In this document: piece by piece, positions 7,930 through 16,302 of the stretch
Position numbering within the stretch: position 1 is the stretch's first letter
Layout of the letters: each line of letters opens with the position of its first letter
Assembly (NCBI GenBank): GCA_951813295.1
Contig: CATOTI010000002.1
Span: 3,606,522 to 3,670,521 of the forward strand
Source of the DNA: an uncultured Pseudomonadales bacterium
GTDB taxonomy: Bacteria > Pseudomonadota > Gammaproteobacteria > Pseudomonadales > Azotimanducaceae
Direction of reading: 5' to 3'
Length of the DNA stretch: 64,000 nucleotides
Notes under the pieces: generated by a model
Databases searched by the model: none
The model's input: the letters and a program-made list of their open reading frames with translations, nothing else
Told to the model about the DNA's origin: nothing
Position numbers and translations under genes: made by a program

Positions 7930-9117
7930 GTGACGCAGAGTGACGCCTCGGGATATCCATTGGCGGGCCTCAAGGTGCTCGATTTCTCGCGTGTCCTCGC
8001 GGGGCCCTTCGCGGGACGCATGCTCTCGGATCTCGGCGCCGATGTGGTCAAGGTCGAGCCGCCCGATGGCGATATCACGCGATTGTGGGGCGCCGTCATC
8101 GCGAACCTGCCGGGCTACTTTCATCAGCAGAACGCCGGCAAGCGCAATGTCTGTATCGATCTGCGCGCCGATGGCGCGAAAAACCTCGTTTTTGAACTCG
8201 TCCGTGAAGCCGACATCCTGATCGAGAATTACCGACCCGATGTCATGCCGCGCTTGGGCCTCGGTTATGACGAACTCAAAACGATCAATCCGCGTCTCAT
8301 CATGCTGTCGATCTCGGGGTTCGGCAGCGGCGGCCCAGAGTCGAACCGTCCCGCGTACGCGCCGATCGTGCATGCCGAGGTCGGCCTGATCGGCCGCCAG
8401 GCGCGGCGCGGGAATATCCCGTACCGCGACTTGCCGCTGTCGGTCGCCGATACCAACGCATCGTTGCACGGGCTCGTCGCGATGCTGGCGGCCGTCATTC
8501 ATCGTCAGACGACGGGCGTCGGCCAGCACATCGACATCGCGATGATCGACACGACGATCGCGACCGATGATCAGATCCAGTACGACCTGGAAGACGCCGA
8601 AGAGACCGGCCCCCTGCCGAACGATATCTGGGAAACGGGTGTGGGGCCGATCCTCCTCTCCGCGGATTTCCGTTATGTGTGGCGGCTCTGCACCGTCGAG
8701 CACGGCTTCATCGATGATCCGAGCACAACTGAGATGGGTCTCGAGGAAAAGATCGCCGCGCGCCGCGCCAGGGCGGCGGAGTTCTTTGCCTCTCTTGATA
8801 GCTGGGGCGAGGTGGAGCGTGTCATGGCGTTGATGAATCTCGCCTGGGGGCGCGTTCGCGACCCGGTCGACATTCGTGAGCAGAGCACGGTGATAGCGCG
8901 CGGGACGATCACGGACATTGACGATCGAGCCGGCGGCACACGCCCGATCACGCAGTCGCCGTACCGATTCTCGACGGCAAAATCAGGCGTTCGGGGCCCC
9001 GCGCATCATCGCGGGGAGGACAACCGAGACGTGTTGTCGGATTGGCTCGGCAAAGCCGGCGGCGAGATCGACACGCTGCTCGAGGCCGGGATCGTGATCG
9101 GGGCGAGCAGCGACTAG
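7930..9117 (+). CDS. CaiB/BaiF family (family III) CoA-transferase
   Basis: Family III CoA-transferase of 395 residues, moving CoA between acyl-CoA and a free acid through an aspartyl-CoA intermediate. The N-terminus GLKVLDFSRVLAGPFAGRML is the family's opening motif, followed by LGADVVKVEPP and the KRNVCIDLR strand. The catalytic Asp region is in the LPLSVADTNASLHG segment. The start was set at GTG 7930, preceded by GCAGG at 9 bases; a longer frame from 7888 adds residues without homology. Substrate unknown. It converges with the hot-dog gene, leaving only 10 bases between stops. Two more family members lie at 10674-12929. Confidence 0.9.
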   Translation: MTQSDASGYPLAGLKVLDFSRVLAGPFAGRMLSDLGADVVKVEPPDGDITRLWGAVIANLPGYFHQQNAGKRNVCIDLRADGAKNLVFELVREADILIENYRPDVMPRLGLGYDELKTINPRLIMLSISGFGSGGPESNRPAYAPIVHAEVGLIGRQARRGNIPYRDLPLSVADTNASLHGLVAMLAAVIHRQTTGVGQHIDIAMIDTTIATDDQIQYDLEDAEETGPLPNDIWETGVGPILLSADFRYVWRLCTVEHGFIDDPSTTEMGLEEKIAARRARAAEFFASLDSWGEVERVMALMNLAWGRVRDPVDIREQSTVIARGTITDIDDRAGGTRPITQSPYRFSTAKSGVRGPAHHRGEDNRDVLSDWLGKAGGEIDTLLEAGIVIGASSD

Positions 9118-9127
9118 GTCGTATCGA

Positions 9128-10021
9128 TCAAGAATCGGATTCCCACAGATCCGAACTCGCCTTCAACATTCGAATGAGCATGCGCATTTCGACCACCCGT
9201 TGACCGGAGGCGTCGTCGGCGTAGGTCTCGTACCAGAAGAGTTCCGTCTTGGGGCTCAGGCCCATGGCGATCACGCGCCCGTGCACGGTGTAGTCGGTGT
9301 CGACGAGCGCGGGCCCGTTGACGTTGCGAATCTCGATCGCGCCGAAGATGCCCGTGCAGGGTTTTGCTTTACCGCGCGCGCTTCTGACGCACGGCTGGTA
9401 CAGGAGTCCGACGACCGCGGATGGAATCAGGACGGCCTTGCCCCACGGTGATGTTTCCCGATTCCACGGCATCACTTCGGCGGCGAGTTCGAGGCGTGTT
9501 TCGTGTTCCCCCCGCGGTATCCGCATGGGCGTCGGTGGGATCAGTTCGCCGACTTCGATATCGGCGAGGATCCGGCGTCCCGCAGGATCGAGTTCGGTGA
9601 TCGGGATCCGGCCGACCGCGGACGGTACGTCCGGCGTCCCGACCGCGAGGGTTCCTTGCGCGACCAAACGCTCGTCGGGCGTCTTGAGCCACACATCGAC
9701 CTGCTCGTTCTGAGCTTTGGTCGGCTTCGCGATCGATGTCTGGACGGTTTCGCGATCGATGGTCGCATTGCGGAAGTAGAGCGAGGCGTTGCCGTGCTCG
9801 AACCAGGATCGGCCGAAAGCCTGGAACGCAACCGGCGCGATCAGATTCATGTGATGCGAACCCGCCACGGTACCGCCGCGGAATCCGAGGCGCTGAGCCG
9901 TGGCGTCGTCGTGACTGCTACCGGCGCCGAGCTTCGCGTCCGGATTGGCGACTTCGCGGAAAGGCGTGGCGAGCGCGCCGGAATCGAGTTCCGTCAGCGT
10001 CACGGCGGATTCTTCAGACAT
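9128..10021 (-). CDS. Hot-dog fold (MaoC-like/thioesterase-like) protein
   Basis: Protein of 297 residues that looks like two fused hot-dog domains. The first contains HDDATAQRLGFRGGTVAGSHHM, the pattern of MaoC-type hydratases and acyl-CoA thioesterases in which the GGTVAGSH helix packs against the strand and places an Asp/His pair near the substrate. The second half, with EIRNVNGPALVDTDYTVHGRV and TELFWYET, resembles a degenerate second hot-dog. An acyl-CoA hydratase, thioesterase or related role in the local CoA pathway is likely, but the reaction is not settled. AGGGA and GAGG precede the ATG. It is divergent from the AhpD-like gene. Confidence 0.6.
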   Translation of the reverse strand: MSEESAVTLTELDSGALATPFREVANPDAKLGAGSSHDDATAQRLGFRGGTVAGSHHMNLIAPVAFQAFGRSWFEHGNASLYFRNATIDRETVQTSIAKPTKAQNEQVDVWLKTPDERLVAQGTLAVGTPDVPSAVGRIPITELDPAGRRILADIEVGELIPPTPMRIPRGEHETRLELAAEVMPWNRETSPWGKAVLIPSAVVGLLYQPCVRSARGKAKPCTGIFGAIEIRNVNGPALVDTDYTVHGRVIAMGLSPKTELFWYETYADDASGQRVVEMRMLIRMLKASSDLWESDS

Positions 10022-10120
10022 CGTTCCCTACCTCATCCGTTTTCGGCATTTAGGCAAAGACTCGCACATAAGGTCGGTTTGTTTAGAGTGGGTCGTCTCG
10101 GACCCGTAAAAGTGGGAAGC

Positions 10121-10669
10121 ATGGATTTCGAAAATCGTCAGAACTGGGATCTTGATGCCTGGCCCGAGATGTACGGCAAGCTCAAAGAGCTGCAAGGCAT
10201 GATTTTCCTCAGTCCGCCGGGGATCGAGTTGAACCTCATGGTCTTCACCGTCGCGAGTCTGGCCGCCGGTTGTCGACACTGTCAGGCGCATGGTGCCTTT
10301 GGTCTGGACCGAGTCGGGCTCCAGATCGAGAAGATTCAAGCGTTGTGGGACTTCGAGAATTCGCCGCTCTTTACGGCGCGTGAACGTGCCGCGCTCCGCT
10401 TGGGGCTTGCGGGTGGCGCTTCACCCAACGCGGTCGAGCCCGAGCACCACTCGGAGCTTCGTGAACATTTCAGCGATGAAGAAGCACGCGTGCTCATTGC
10501 CGTCGTCGCCTTGGGCGGGTTCATGAATCGATACAACGACACGCTTTCCACCGTGACCGATCAGGAATCCCGCGACTGGGCGGAAAGCCATCTCGGGGGT
10601 ATGGGATGGGCGATCGGCAAACATGTCGGGGCCGCGCACGAGCAGCGCTCCGGGCCGCCCGGTCGCTAG
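10121..10669 (+). CDS. Carboxymuconolactone decarboxylase / AhpD-like protein
   Basis: All-helical CMD-family protein of 182 residues. The motif SLAAGCRHCQAHGAF holds the CxxC and nearby His of AhpD-type alkylhydroperoxidases, in which the Cys pair is redox active. The family also includes true decarboxylases lacking the Cys pair, so the CxxC favours a peroxidase or disulfide role. I chose the ATG at 10121 (MDFENRQNWD) because the frame upstream runs antisense through the hot-dog gene. It ends 4 bases before the next CoA-transferase, so both are probably one transcriptional unit. Confidence 0.85.
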   Translation: MDFENRQNWDLDAWPEMYGKLKELQGMIFLSPPGIELNLMVFTVASLAAGCRHCQAHGAFGLDRVGLQIEKIQALWDFENSPLFTARERAALRLGLAGGASPNAVEPEHHSELREHFSDEEARVLIAVVALGGFMNRYNDTLSTVTDQESRDWAESHLGGMGWAIGKHVGAAHEQRSGPPGR

Positions 10670-10673
10670 GGCG

Positions 10674-11852
10674 ATGGCAGATGCGAAGTTGACGGGGGCG
10701 CTCGTCGGGATTCGGGTCATCGATTTCGGCCAGTACGTCGCGGGACCGCTGGCGGCGATGCTGCTTGCTGATCAGGGCGCGGACGTCATCCGCATCGACC
10801 CGCCCGGCGGACCACGGTGGGCGACGCCGGCCAACGCCACCTGGAACCGCGGAAAACGATCGATCGTGCTCGATCTGAAAACGTCCGCGGATCTCGAGAT
10901 CGCGCGACGGCTGGTCGCCGGTGCTGATGTCGTGATCGAAAACTTCCGGCCGGGTGTGATGGATCGACTCGGGCTCGGTTATTCGGCATCGAGTACCACC
11001 AACGCGGGTCTCATCTATTGCTCCCTGCCGGGGTTTTCGGCGGACGATCCGCGCGCGCCGATTCCGGCCTGGGAGGGCGTGCTCGGTGCGGCGAGCGGTA
11101 GCTACGTCAACCGCCTCGGCCAGCCAACGCGCGAGACACCTGCACTCACCGCGCTACCGCTATCGTCCTCGTACGGTGCCTTCCTGAGCGCGACGAGCAT
11201 CGCGATGGCGCTCAACGCCCGCTCTCGTGACGGGGGCGGTCAGCACATCGAGACGCCACTTTTCGATGCGACCTTCACGGCTGTCGGCATGGCCGGGTTC
11301 AAGTTGATGGATCAGGCGCCGCCGACGGGCGGCGGAATCGGCACGCCGTGGGTGCGGCAATACGAATGTGCCGACGGTCGCTGGGTGCAATTTTTCGCGA
11401 ATCCGACGCGGCATCGAACACAGTTCGTCGAGGCCGCCGGGGTGTCGTCCGAATGGCAAGCCGAGGGTCTTCTGGACTATGGCCGGCTCGCGATGGATGC
11501 GTCGCTGAAGGCGCGTCTGCTCGAGCGCATGGTCGAACTCTTCCGGACACGCGACGCATCGGTTTGGGAAGAACTCATCAATGCAGCCGGTACGCCGACG
11601 GCCGTGTGTCGTGAGTCGAACGAGTGGTTGTGTCACGACCATGCGCTGGCATCGGGCGCGGTGGTCGACGTCGAGGACCCGACGTACGGCGCGATGCGCC
11701 AGCCCGGCGTTCATCCACGGCTCGAGGCTACGCCGGGACACATACGACGCGGCGCGCCGAAGCTCGACGAGGACCGCGCGGCGATCGTCGAGGAAGTACA
11801 CGATCTCCAGTCGGCGAATACAGCTGATTCGACCGAGCCGCTCGCTGCGTAA
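10674..11852 (+). CDS. CaiB/BaiF family CoA-transferase, first half of an apparent tandem gene
   Basis: Family III CoA-transferase of 392 residues. It opens with GIRVIDFGQYVAGPLAAMLL and continues with GADVIRIDPP, NRGKRSIVLDLK and DVVIENFRPGVMDRLGLGY, all diagnostic. It ends in TAA at 11850. The next frame-matched codons (11853 onward) immediately read DGVRVLDLCIILAGP, the opening of another domain of the same family, so this may be the N-terminal half of a two-domain protein interrupted by a stop. The ATG at 10674 was chosen over an in-frame ATG at 10623 that lies inside the preceding gene. Substrate not inferable. Confidence 0.88.
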   Translation: MADAKLTGALVGIRVIDFGQYVAGPLAAMLLADQGADVIRIDPPGGPRWATPANATWNRGKRSIVLDLKTSADLEIARRLVAGADVVIENFRPGVMDRLGLGYSASSTTNAGLIYCSLPGFSADDPRAPIPAWEGVLGAASGSYVNRLGQPTRETPALTALPLSSSYGAFLSATSIAMALNARSRDGGGQHIETPLFDATFTAVGMAGFKLMDQAPPTGGGIGTPWVRQYECADGRWVQFFANPTRHRTQFVEAAGVSSEWQAEGLLDYGRLAMDASLKARLLERMVELFRTRDASVWEELINAAGTPTAVCRESNEWLCHDHALASGAVVDVEDPTYGAMRQPGVHPRLEATPGHIRRGAPKLDEDRAAIVEEVHDLQSANTADSTEPLAA

Positions 11853-11864
11853 GACGGCGTACGG

Positions 11865-12929
11865 GTGCTCGATCTCTGCATCATCCTTGCGGGGCCCACC
11901 TGCGGTCGCACGCTGGCTGAATTCGGCGCCGACGTCATCAAGATCGACGATCCGAACCGCGAAGGCGGCATCGCTTCGCACCTCGACGTGAATCGCGGCA
12001 AACGCAGCATGCTGCTCGACCTCAAAACGCAGGCCGGACGAGACGTGTTCTGGCGTTTGCTCGAAGACGCGGACGTCGTGCTGCAGAACTATCGCGCCGG
12101 CGCGCTCGAGCGCCTCGGGCTCGGTTACGAGGCGGTGCGCGCGGCTAAGCCCGACATCATCTACGCGTCGCTCAACGCCTACGGACACGACGGTCCGTGG
12201 GAGCGACGGCCCGGTTGGGAACACCTGGCGCAGGCGGCCACGGGCATGCAGATGCGTTTTGGTGATACGCAACCCGAGCTGCAGCCTTTTCCGGTCAACG
12301 ACTATGCCACCGGCATCCTCGGCGCGTACGCGGTCGCATTGGCGCTCCACCACCGCGCGAAGACCGGTCAGGGACAGGAAGTGCGTTCAGCGCTCGCCTA
12401 CACCGCGACGCTCCTGCAGTCCCCGTTCATGCAGAGCTTCGAAGGCAAACGATGGGACGAGCCGCGGGGTACGGCAACGTTAGGCTTCGGTCCGCTGCAG
12501 CGCCTGTATCGGGCGAGCGATGGTTGGTTCTTTCTGGGCGTGGGCGAATCGTTACGTGAACGCCTCTTGCGTGCCCTAGAGATCGAGTCGACGTCGGCGC
12601 TTGAAGGACGATTTGCCACGATGACGGTCGATGAGGCCGTCAAGCAGGTGCTTGCCGTGGGCGGTGGTGCGCACCGTGTGATGGACATCGCCCAGAACAT
12701 GGAAAGCGATTGGCTCGTTCGCCGTGGCGTCAGCATCACGCGGGTGCACGACGGACCAGGGCGGGTGCGCACGACGGGACCGTCGGTGAAGATGTCGCGA
12801 TCGCGGGTCGTGCCCGGTGCCCCCGCGTCCGCACCGGGTGCCGACGGCGTGGCGGTGCTCGACGAGATCGGCCTCGCTGGGCAGCGGGATGCGCTCGTGG
12901 GCGAGGGCGTTTTGCTCGAGTCGCTCTAG
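11865..12929 (+). CDS. CaiB/BaiF family CoA-transferase, second half of an apparent tandem gene
   Basis: Family III CoA-transferase domain of 354 residues starting at GTG 11865 with LDLCIILAGPTCGRTLAEFG. The frame is the same as the previous gene and only a TAA plus four codons separate them. The usual first strand (DGVRVLDL) begins before the GTG, so the annotated start removes the first residues of the domain. Downstream features are normal: DVVLQNYRAGALERLGLGY, VNDYATGILGAYAVAL with the likely catalytic Asp, and QEVRSALAYTATLL. Its stop overlaps that of the convergent VOC gene by 4 bases. It could be made by reinitiation, readthrough, or not at all if the stop inactivated a fusion. Confidence 0.8.
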   Translation: MLDLCIILAGPTCGRTLAEFGADVIKIDDPNREGGIASHLDVNRGKRSMLLDLKTQAGRDVFWRLLEDADVVLQNYRAGALERLGLGYEAVRAAKPDIIYASLNAYGHDGPWERRPGWEHLAQAATGMQMRFGDTQPELQPFPVNDYATGILGAYAVALALHHRAKTGQGQEVRSALAYTATLLQSPFMQSFEGKRWDEPRGTATLGFGPLQRLYRASDGWFFLGVGESLRERLLRALEIESTSALEGRFATMTVDEAVKQVLAVGGGAHRVMDIAQNMESDWLVRRGVSITRVHDGPGRVRTTGPSVKMSRSRVVPGAPASAPGADGVAVLDEIGLAGQRDALVGEGVLLESL

Positions 12930-13345
12930 TCGTCGGTCGTCGCGGCGCTTTGGATGAATTCGAGCGCTATTCCATTGGTGTCACGTGGATGCACGAAGGC
13001 GACCCTATTGCCGTGGAACGCCTGATCGCGAGCGAATTCGATGCCGTGATCAGCAAAAACCTGCTTGGTGTAGTCCATGTCGTCGACGGCGAAGCAGATC
13101 GAATCGATGCCTTCGCCGTGTTTGTCGATCACTTTGGCGAGGCCGCCGTCGGGCTCCGTCGGGATCATGACGTCGAAGAGCACGCCGCCGACGTTCACCA
13201 TCGACCCTTCGAAATCGCCGATCGTGTTTGTGCCTCGGTCATGTCCCGCGGTACCGCCCAGGATGTCCTGCAATAACCGGTTGATCCCGTCTTTCGAACG
13301 GGCACGGATGTTGATCTTCATGACGCGGGACACGACGTCGGGCAT
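12926..13345 (-). CDS. VOC superfamily protein (glyoxalase / methylmalonyl-CoA epimerase-like)
   Basis: Single vicinal-oxygen-chelate unit pair in 139 residues. Strands with VMKINIRARSKDGINRLLQDIL at the start and FVHPRDTNGIALEFIQ at the end fit the two beta-alpha-beta-beta-beta modules, with Glu of LEFI as a probable metal ligand. The wording GIDSICFAVDDMDYTKQVFADHGI is close to methylmalonyl-CoA epimerase-like proteins, which would suit the CoA-thioester genes around it, but glyoxalase and dioxygenase relatives look similar. AGGAG lies 7 bases before the ATG. It shares a divergent 89-bp promoter region with the epoxide-hydrolase-like gene. Confidence 0.75.
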   Translation of the reverse strand: MPDVVSRVMKINIRARSKDGINRLLQDILGGTAGHDRGTNTIGDFEGSMVNVGGVLFDVMIPTEPDGGLAKVIDKHGEGIDSICFAVDDMDYTKQVFADHGIEFARDQAFHGNRVAFVHPRDTNGIALEFIQSAATTDD

Positions 13346-13434
13346 GACGCTTCTCCTGGGTTGGCGCTGGGGTAGTTTAGAGTCTCACTGATCGTGCGCG
13401 ACCGGTTCGGAATCTGACGGGGAGAAGCTGACTG

Positions 13435-14391
13435 ATGGAATTCATGCACGTTCGTAACGGTGGGACGAGTATTCGTGTCGCGGTTCAGGGTGAAGGCCCG
13501 GTCATCCTCTGTGTGCACGGCTGGCCGGAGCTCTGGTATTCGTGGCGTCACCAGATCGAGCACTTCGCCAAAACCGGCTACCGGGTGGCGGCGATGGACG
13601 TTCGTGGCTACGGCGGCAGCAGTAAACCCGCCGGTGTCCCGAACTATGCGATGCGTGAACTCGCGTCGGACGTGGCGGCGGTCGCACGAACGCTAAGCCA
13701 CGATCCGGTCGTGCTTTTTGGCCACGACTGGGGTGCGCCCATCGTCTGGAACACGGCGTTGATCCATCGTGATGTGGTGCGTGGCGTTGCCGGTTTGAGC
13801 GTGCCGTACATGCCGATGGGCGAGACGCTCGGGCTCGACATGTTCGATCAGCTTTACGCGGGGCGTTTTTTCTATCAGCTCTATTTCCAAGCGCCGGGCG
13901 TGGTGGAAGCCGAGGTCGAGGCCGATTTCGAAACGGCGCTCCGGAAGATCTATTTCACGCTCTCGGGCGAAGCACCACTCGATGCCTGGTTGGCTGATAA
14001 GCCGCGCGACGCGGCGCTACTCGAGGGGATGACGAACCCGGATCCGTTCCCGGCCTGGCTCACCAACGACGACCTTGCGGTCTACGTCGAGGCTTTCGAG
14101 GAGGGTGGTTTCACGGGCCCGATCAATCGGTATCGCGCGCAGCGAATCGATTTCGAAGAACTCCGTGACCTGCGAGGTGCGACGGTCGAGCAGCCCGCTT
14201 GTTTCATCGGCGGCGAACGTGACGCGGTCCGCCATTTCGTTCCCGGTGGGGATCTTTACGTCGAGCCGGGACGAACCTGTGCGGATTTACGCGTTTCGAA
14301 ACTCATCGAAGGTGCCGGTCATTGGGTGCAGCAGGAAGCGCCGGCCGAGACCAACGCAGCGCTCACCGAGTTTCTCGATACGTTGAGCTAG
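13435..14391 (+). CDS. Alpha/beta hydrolase, epoxide hydrolase-like
   Basis: Alpha/beta-hydrolase of 318 residues. Oxyanion-hole HGWPE starts at His28, and the nucleophile elbow GHDWGA places Asp98 as nucleophile. Asp in this context indicates epoxide hydrolase or haloalkane dehalogenase rather than esterase. HGxP favours epoxide hydrolase. The C-terminal catalytic His is in EGAGHWVQQEAP. Tyr residues in RFFYQLYFQ and NRYRAQR could be the epoxide-activating pair. It is cytoplasmic, without signal peptide. With P450s nearby, opening of a P450-made epoxide is plausible but unproved. Confidence 0.85.
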   Translation: MEFMHVRNGGTSIRVAVQGEGPVILCVHGWPELWYSWRHQIEHFAKTGYRVAAMDVRGYGGSSKPAGVPNYAMRELASDVAAVARTLSHDPVVLFGHDWGAPIVWNTALIHRDVVRGVAGLSVPYMPMGETLGLDMFDQLYAGRFFYQLYFQAPGVVEAEVEADFETALRKIYFTLSGEAPLDAWLADKPRDAALLEGMTNPDPFPAWLTNDDLAVYVEAFEEGGFTGPINRYRAQRIDFEELRDLRGATVEQPACFIGGERDAVRHFVPGGDLYVEPGRTCADLRVSKLIEGAGHWVQQEAPAETNAALTEFLDTLS

Positions 14392-14397
14392 CGCCGA

Positions 14398-15051
14398 CTA
14401 TCGTCCGGCGCGGATTCCGGCCAGAAGTGACGGCGCGTAGGCGCGAAAGACCTTCGACGGTGAGTAGGTCGTCGCGAAAACCTTGACGTCGTCCGGCAGA
14501 TCCGCCGGATCGAGCGCCGGATCGGTGTAGAGCTGACTGGCGCCGATCAGCAGCGCCCGAAAGCCGATCATGACGTGCAAGCCCGCGCCTTCGTGAAGAT
14601 CGATTGCTTCTTCGATGAGTGGTGCCGATGTCTCGAAGCCCTCGCGCATGCGCCGCTTGGCGTCGATGTAGCGCTCGGGCGAGACGTTCTGATCGATGAC
14701 GCTCGTCAGGCGAACGCGCAGTTCCAGGAGATTGGGATCGGCCAGCATCGTTTCGAGGTAATGATCGATCAGCTCTGCATCACTCATGCCGATGTGCAGC
14801 CCCGCGGCGAGGTGCGCGTCGGCTCGCCCGCGCAGTTCCAGATAGAGCGCGAGCAGCAATTCTTCTCGAGTTTCGAAATAGAGATAGAGGGTGCCTTTCG
14901 CGACGCCGGCACGTTCGGCGACGCCCATCATCGAAAAAGCATCACAGCCGACCGCCGTCAGGAGCGCCTCCGCGGCCACCATGATGGCGGCGCGCTTTTC
15001 GGCCTTGGCCTGGGCCCGGCGTGTCTGTTTTCGACCACGAATCACGTTCAC
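14398..15051 (-). CDS. TetR/AcrR family transcriptional regulator
   Basis: TetR-type regulator of 217 residues with a basic N-terminus and the helix-turn-helix FSMMGVAERAGVAKGTLYLYF near residues 40-60, followed by a large helical ligand domain. The frame starts at GTG 15051, but GAGG directly abuts that codon. A second GTG two codons in (15045) has proper 6-base spacing and is the better start. It is divergent from the amidohydrolase gene, and a 7-bp inverted repeat lies between them, so it probably controls the amidohydrolase-dehydrogenase unit. Confidence 0.88.
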   Translation of the reverse strand: MNVIRGRKQTRRAQAKAEKRAAIMVAAEALLTAVGCDAFSMMGVAERAGVAKGTLYLYFETREELLLALYLELRGRADAHLAAGLHIGMSDAELIDHYLETMLADPNLLELRVRLTSVIDQNVSPERYIDAKRRMREGFETSAPLIEEAIDLHEGAGLHVMIGFRALLIGASQLYTDPALDPADLPDDVKVFATTYSPSKVFRAYAPSLLAGIRAGR

Positions 15052-15095
15052 ACCTCGCTGGGTTCAACACACGAACCAGCACAGAGGAGTTGATT

Positions 15096-15122
15096 ATGAC
15101 CCATATTCTGACTTAGGGTCAT
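15096..15122. promoter_or_regulatory. Inverted repeat, likely TetR operator
   Basis: ATGACCC and GGGTCAT are perfect 7-bp inverted arms separated by 13 bases in the 102-bp divergent gap between the tetR gene and the amidohydrolase gene. The 27-bp span is usual for a TetR dimer. The arm sequence differs from the one at 4949-4971, so the two regulators should not cross-bind. Confidence 0.6.
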
Positions 15123-15153
15123 TTTTCTTTGTAATCCTGTAGGGAACCAGCCG

Positions 15154-16302
15154 ATGCGCTACTACTCGTGCGATTCACACCTTGTCGAACCGGCGGAGGT
15201 TTTTGCGGGCCTCGACGGCCGTTTCGGTGACCGGGCGCCGCGAATCATCAAGGATCACAACGGCAAGCGTGGCGAATACCTCGTTCTGCCGAACGGCATG
15301 GCGATTGGGGTCGGGCGATTCGGTATCGCGGGTAATCGCCTGGACGACCCCAAGACGCATGAAAAGATCGCACGCGGCTACTCGGGCGTGAACCCGGGCG
15401 TGCTCAACCCCGAGATCCGACTCGACGATCAGGCCCGGGACGGGATCTGCGGGGAAGTCATGTATCCGAGCCTCAACATGCTGACCTACACGTTGAGCGA
15501 CATGGATGTACTGGACGCCGTCTTCCATCAGCACAACGACTGGGTTTCGGACTACTGCGCCGTTGCACCCGAGCGATTGATCGGCATCGGCTGTCTCCCG
15601 ATCCCGGATGTCGACAAAGCGATCGCCGAAATGACCCGCGCGTACCGCCTAGGCGTGAAGGGTTTCATGATCCCCGGTCACGTTTCGCCGGATCGCCCCT
15701 ATCACCACGAAGACTACGATCCCTTCTGGGCGGCGGCCGAGGAGATGAATCTGCCGCTCACGATGCACATCTTCGCGAACACCACGCCCGAAGCGGGCAT
15801 GCCTGCCCACTGGGGTACGCCGGGTGGCACGATCAAGGGCTACACGCTTTCTTTCACGACCGCCGTCAACTCGATGATCGACATCATCTGCGGCGGGGTA
15901 GTCGAGCGTTTTCCGAAATTGAAGCTGATCCTGTCCGAGTTCGAAATCGGCTGGCTCGCTCATATCCTCGAGCGGCTCGATCACGCGGCCTATCGCACAC
16001 CGCAGTTCGCCGTCGATTATCTGACCATGAAGCCGAGTGACTATTTCCGCCGGAACTTCTGGTCGACGTTCGAAGACGACGCGATCGGCGTGCAATCCCG
16101 TCACGAGATCGGCATCGACCGGCTGCTGTGGGGCAACGACTACCCGCACCACGATTCGATCTGGCCGAACTCCATGACGACGCTGGACGAAGCCCTCAAA
16201 GGTGTACCCGACGAGGATCGCCAGAAGCTCTGCTGGGACAACACGATCGCGCTCTACAACATCGACGAGAGCCAGCTACCTGCCGAGGGAGCGGCCGCGT
16301 GA
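15154..16302 (+). CDS. Amidohydrolase family protein (amidohydrolase 2 type)
   Basis: TIM-barrel metal-dependent hydrolase or decarboxylase of 382 residues in the ACMSD-like group. It opens with RYYSCDSHLVEPAEVF, where the usual HxH pair is reduced to DSHLVEP as in many of these proteins. MHIF after strand 5 gives a ligand His, LSEFEIGWLAHILERLDH is a family signature, and the late acid is in LLWGNDYPHHDSIWPNS. Reactions in this group include nonhydrolytic decarboxylation and ring cleavage of CoA-pathway intermediates. It overlaps the next gene (GTGA at 16299), so the two are coupled. Confidence 0.88.
   Translation: MRYYSCDSHLVEPAEVFAGLDGRFGDRAPRIIKDHNGKRGEYLVLPNGMAIGVGRFGIAGNRLDDPKTHEKIARGYSGVNPGVLNPEIRLDDQARDGICGEVMYPSLNMLTYTLSDMDVLDAVFHQHNDWVSDYCAVAPERLIGIGCLPIPDVDKAIAEMTRAYRLGVKGFMIPGHVSPDRPYHHEDYDPFWAAAEEMNLPLTMHIFANTTPEAGMPAHWGTPGGTIKGYTLSFTTAVNSMIDIICGGVVERFPKLKLILSEFEIGWLAHILERLDHAAYRTPQFAVDYLTMKPSDYFRRNFWSTFEDDAIGVQSRHEIGIDRLLWGNDYPHHDSIWPNSMTTLDEALKGVPDEDRQKLCWDNTIALYNIDESQLPAEGAAA

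Noticed and set aside
11850-11864. Programmed readthrough at the CoA-transferase TAA
   Set aside because: No readthrough context is evident; a mutated fusion or reinitiation is equally likely, so only the observation is reported.
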